Source: Planctomycetota bacterium (GTDB taxonomy: Bacteria; Planctomycetota; Phycisphaerae; UBA1845). From it: a stretch of 64,000 nt of DNA. A program made the position numbers and the translations under genes. The stretch's first letter is position 1. Each line of letters starts with the position of its first letter. The notes under the pieces were generated by a model, which saw only the letters and a list, made by a program, of their open reading frames with translations, made no database searches and had not been told where the DNA came from. Shown one piece after another: positions 60,854-64,000 of the stretch. The stretch lies in the NCBI GenBank assembly GCA_024275565.1, contig JAJRYY010000173.1:16103-80102 (forward strand), written 5' to 3'.

Positions 60854-62455
60854 TTGGGGGGATACTGTGTACATATGAACGCAGAAAAACTCCATTCAAT
60901 CATCCTGGCACCCCAGCCACGCGGCGATGCCCCTCAATCACGAGGCAAGGCCCCTCAACCACAAGGCTATGCATCTCAGCCACGCGGCTGTGCATCTCAG
61001 CCACGCGGCTGTGCATCTCAGCCACGCGGCAAGGCGGATCCTCATCAACGGTCCCAAAACCCCCGTAACAGCCTCAAAAGCGGGTTTTCACTCGTAGAGC
61101 TTGTCGTCTCCATCGCGATCCTCATCGTCATGATGGCATTGGCTGGGCAGATATTCACGCTCTCCATCGAATCCACAAATCAGGCCAGCGCACTCATTGA
61201 CACCTCTCAAGCCATACGAAACCTCGAGTTGACCCTTCGCAACGACCTGGCCGGCATCGATCCACAACGATCCATGCTCATCATCCGCACCCAGCCAGTG
61301 GATGCATACTGGACCCGCGCAGCACAGGAATCAGACACATCCGATAACGGTGGCGACGAAAACCCAATCACGGGATACATCTTCGAGAACGACCCCGAAC
61401 GCTACGACCCCACCACAGAATTACCCGTTCAGCCACGGGCGGACATGCTCCTCTTCTTCACCAGCAACCCTGCACGAAGCTCCCTCGAACCGAAAATTCG
61501 ATCCAACCTCGCCATGGTCGTCTACGGACACGCAAACCTCGGCGACCTTTCAACCGACCCTGCCAATCCATGGGCATCCCCGCCCCTGGAGTTTCCCGAC
61601 CGCAATATCCTCGGGTCTGGCGTTGAGCAATTTTTCCAGATCGATGGCGAGGATGCACCTTTCCACCGCTGGCTGCCGGCTGAGGAATGGCACCTCGCAC
61701 GCCGCGCCATCGCAATCATCGACGCCCCGGGAAATTTCGTCCTCAACCTGTTAGACCCCTTGCTGGCGCTCACAGTGGGCGATCTACCCTCCAGCCCACA
61801 CGAACAAAACGTCAGCGACACTTTAATCACAGGCGAACTCGACTTCATCCGCAACCCTGATGACCAAAACGGCGTCCCCGTACCGTCGTTCTACCAGGAC
61901 AGTGTCCTGAACATGGAGGCAACGAACCAGCAGATTTCAGACTGGCTGAGAAGAAGCCAGCTCGATCCACAGCCCCCCGTATCGCTGAGAACCCGGCTAG
62001 GCCACTACTTCCTCCCGAACTGTGCATCCTTCAAGGTCGAGTGGGCGCTCTCAGACCCATCGCTCAGAGGCCAGAAAGAGATCATCTGGGTCGATCCACT
62101 CATCCCGGTTTTAACGGGTGGTGCAAACATCCCCATCGTGGAGCTTCTCGAGGAATTGGACAACAATTCACAAGGCCAAGGCATCGACATACTACTGGGC
62201 AAGATGCGCAGCCTGTTCGGCCCACCAACAACGGAGCGGGTTGGAAGGCAGGCAGTCCTGGGTCAGCCCCACGTGGTCGACAACCAAACCCACATATTCT
62301 TCCCAAGAGACCCAGCCAACCCGGACGCCATACCCGGCGATCCGGACCCCTTTTTCCCCGTCGCGATTCGCATCACCATCGACCTTTTCGACAGCGCAGG
62401 CACCATGGACAGACCACAACGACACGTCATGATCCTGCCCATAGGCCAAAATTAG
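60854..62455 (+). CDS. prepilin-like protein with a heptapeptide-repeat leader
   Basis: six A[PS]Q[PS][RQ]Gx heptads before SGFSLVELVVSIAILIVMMALAGQ. Confidence 0.8.
   Translation: MGGYCVHMNAEKLHSIILAPQPRGDAPQSRGKAPQPQGYASQPRGCASQPRGCASQPRGKADPHQRSQNPRNSLKSGFSLVELVVSIAILIVMMALAGQIFTLSIESTNQASALIDTSQAIRNLELTLRNDLAGIDPQRSMLIIRTQPVDAYWTRAAQESDTSDNGGDENPITGYIFENDPERYDPTTELPVQPRADMLLFFTSNPARSSLEPKIRSNLAMVVYGHANLGDLSTDPANPWASPPLEFPDRNILGSGVEQFFQIDGEDAPFHRWLPAEEWHLARRAIAIIDAPGNFVLNLLDPLLALTVGDLPSSPHEQNVSDTLITGELDFIRNPDDQNGVPVPSFYQDSVLNMEATNQQISDWLRRSQLDPQPPVSLRTRLGHYFLPNCASFKVEWALSDPSLRGQKEIIWVDPLIPVLTGGANIPIVELLEELDNNSQGQGIDILLGKMRSLFGPPTTERVGRQAVLGQPHVVDNQTHIFFPRDPANPDAIPGDPDPFFPVAIRITIDLFDSAGTMDRPQRHVMILPIGQN
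60908..61033 (+). repeat. 21-bp in-frame tandem repeat x6
   Basis: gcatctcagccacgcggctgt; six contiguous 21-mers. Confidence 0.93.
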
Positions 62456-62705
62456 CTTCCAATTGCTGAAGATGGACATAACATGGACCGATCGGGCCGA
62501 TTTTCCTGATTATGAACACCAAAAACCATGATTTTTAGGTGTTGACGGGCTTTTTGAGTGTTGACTGACACCTTGGTGTGCCCGAACAATAGGGGTGCCA
62601 ACGAAATGGCAGGTCCAGATAACCGGCCTGCTCGCTCGCTCTGATCGCAGGAAGGAAGCTGTTGGAAGCTGATTGGAAGCTGAAAAAGGACATTTGGACA
62701 CCGTG

Positions 62706-64000
62706 ATGCGTAGATATACAGAACAATTGGAGTGGAACCGCTTCCCACTGAGCAACGCGAAGCCGCGTCGCCGGGCGACCGTCCTCGTGATGGTCGTCGC
62801 CCTGCTGGGGATGTTGTTCGTCGTCGGTGCCTCGCTTCTGTCCACGGTGACATTCGAGAGCAAGTCGCTACAAGGTGCAGCCCGCGCCAGTCAGCAGGAG
62901 TTGCTCATCGACCGCCTCATGGGCGAAGTCAACACCGAACTCGTGAAGAACTTCCTCGGAAACGACGGTCTGCCCTACAACAACGACATGACGCAGTCGG
63001 GCGTGGACCCGATCGGCCGCGACACCTATGGCGAGCAGGCTGGCGTCAATCCGCTCATCGCGTCGATCGATCCGTTCGAAGGTCCTGCATTTAATCAGAC
63101 CGCATGGTACTTTTTCGCATCCTCAGATCTGGAGCTTACGCGCAATTCCACACCACGCATCGACGCACTCGGTTCTGGTCTCAACGCGATACAGCTCGTA
63201 CACGTGGACAATCCACTCGGTGATCCCCACGCTCTTAGCGGACTCAATACCATCTTTGGACAGGCAGAGCAGGAAGACGAATTTATCGAGGCCGAAACTC
63301 GATTGACCGGAAGTGACCCTCAAATCATCCGCCGCGATGCAGATGGCGATGGCGTCTGGGACTGCTACACCTACCGCCTCGACCCGAAACGCTACCCGGT
63401 CTCGATGCGTCGCGAGTTGTCTGCCTCCATGCGTGAGGACAACGACAATATCGAGAGCAGCAACGATTTATTCTACGGAATCCGCACGATCCCGCATGGT
63501 GGGATGGTCAATATCAACCAGGCCCACAACACGCTCATCGCTCAGATCATCGATGGGGATCCTGTGACCGGTGAAGGCGACCAACTCGGCGGTCCGTACT
63601 TCGCGGAGGTCGAAGAATCGACCCTGCGTAGAAGGTTTCTGCTGCCGCCGCGTGAACTGCCGATCTCACAGATGCAGAATCGCCCGATAGATGTTGACAG
63701 CGATCTCGAACCAATCGGCGGCGATCTGGCGAAGACTCTTTACGGCTCATTTTTTGATGGCGGCGTCACCGGTGCCGACGCGATCAACTTCCTGGGCGGT
63801 GACGAGGAGTTGTCGCCTAGATGGTGGCCTATCTCGACCGGTAGCAACGGCGACCTGGACGGAATGGGTACAGAACTCACCAACACCTGGATCCCATGGG
63901 TCGATGCAAACGGGATCAACGATCCCACCAATGGCAACTACGACTACCGGCACCTCATGACAACCACAAGCCACGACGACCAGTTCCTCAGAATGGGACG
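62706..64000 (+). CDS. PilX/GspK-like prepilin-associated protein (3' end cut by window edge)
   Basis: MRRYTEQLEWNRFPLSNAKPRRRATVLVMVVALLGMLFVVGASLLSTVTFES...; frame open to the window end, so not in the ORF track. Confidence 0.75.
   Translation, partial: MRRYTEQLEWNRFPLSNAKPRRRATVLVMVVALLGMLFVVGASLLSTVTFESKSLQGAARASQQELLIDRLMGEVNTELVKNFLGNDGLPYNNDMTQSGVDPIGRDTYGEQAGVNPLIASIDPFEGPAFNQTAWYFFASSDLELTRNSTPRIDALGSGLNAIQLVHVDNPLGDPHALSGLNTIFGQAEQEDEFIEAETRLTGSDPQIIRRDADGDGVWDCYTYRLDPKRYPVSMRRELSASMREDNDNIESSNDLFYGIRTIPHGGMVNINQAHNTLIAQIIDGDPVTGEGDQLGGPYFAEVEESTLRRRFLLPPRELPISQMQNRPIDVDSDLEPIGGDLAKTLYGSFFDGGVTGADAINFLGGDEELSPRWWPISTGSNGDLDGMGTELTNTWIPWVDANGINDPTNGNYDYRHLMTTTSHDDQFLRMG

Overview
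64 kb chromosomal window, moderately GC-rich. Gene content (prepilins, FGE-sulfatase and HEAT proteins, giant coiled coils, eukaryote-like squalene synthase, HDAC) suggests a Planctomycetota-type bacterium; this taxonomic call is inference. Main loci, left to right: (1) a respiratory nitrate reductase operon on the minus strand: Rrf2 regulator, diheme cytochrome c, narG, narH, narJ, narI, a NarK-DoxX fusion and a second NarK cut by the window edge; (2) a MacA/MacB-type efflux operon and alanine dehydrogenase; (3) tRNA-Glu(TTC) and pabB; (4) a candidate conflict/signalling module: GAP1-N2-like protein, zinc-ribbon GTPase, FGE-sulfatase-fold protein lacking the catalytic cysteines, and two divergently transcribed coiled-coil proteins sharing a C-terminal FRxLRR motif; (5) a REC-GGDEF protein, hemW, an FHA protein, and rpmI and rplT split by a repeat-filled spacer; (6) squalene synthase, clpX, a metallophosphoesterase, a decayed EEP-family gene and HEAT proteins; (7) a sortilin/BNR-repeat protein, tRNA-Phe(GAA), an S9 peptidase and an HDAC; (8) a Mn/Zn ABC transporter in which both permeases carry C-terminal DtxR-like domains, next to a stand-alone MntR-like regulator; (9) a run of prepilin-like genes leaving the right edge. 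The most unusual genome-scale signal is more than 20 short tandem-repeat arrays (10-25 bp periods, many exactly 16 or 20 bp), each with its own sequence, between genes. At several loci the array starts at the 3' end of a gene and each copy reiterates the region of its stop codon. I saw no transposases, phage genes, CRISPR arrays or rRNA.
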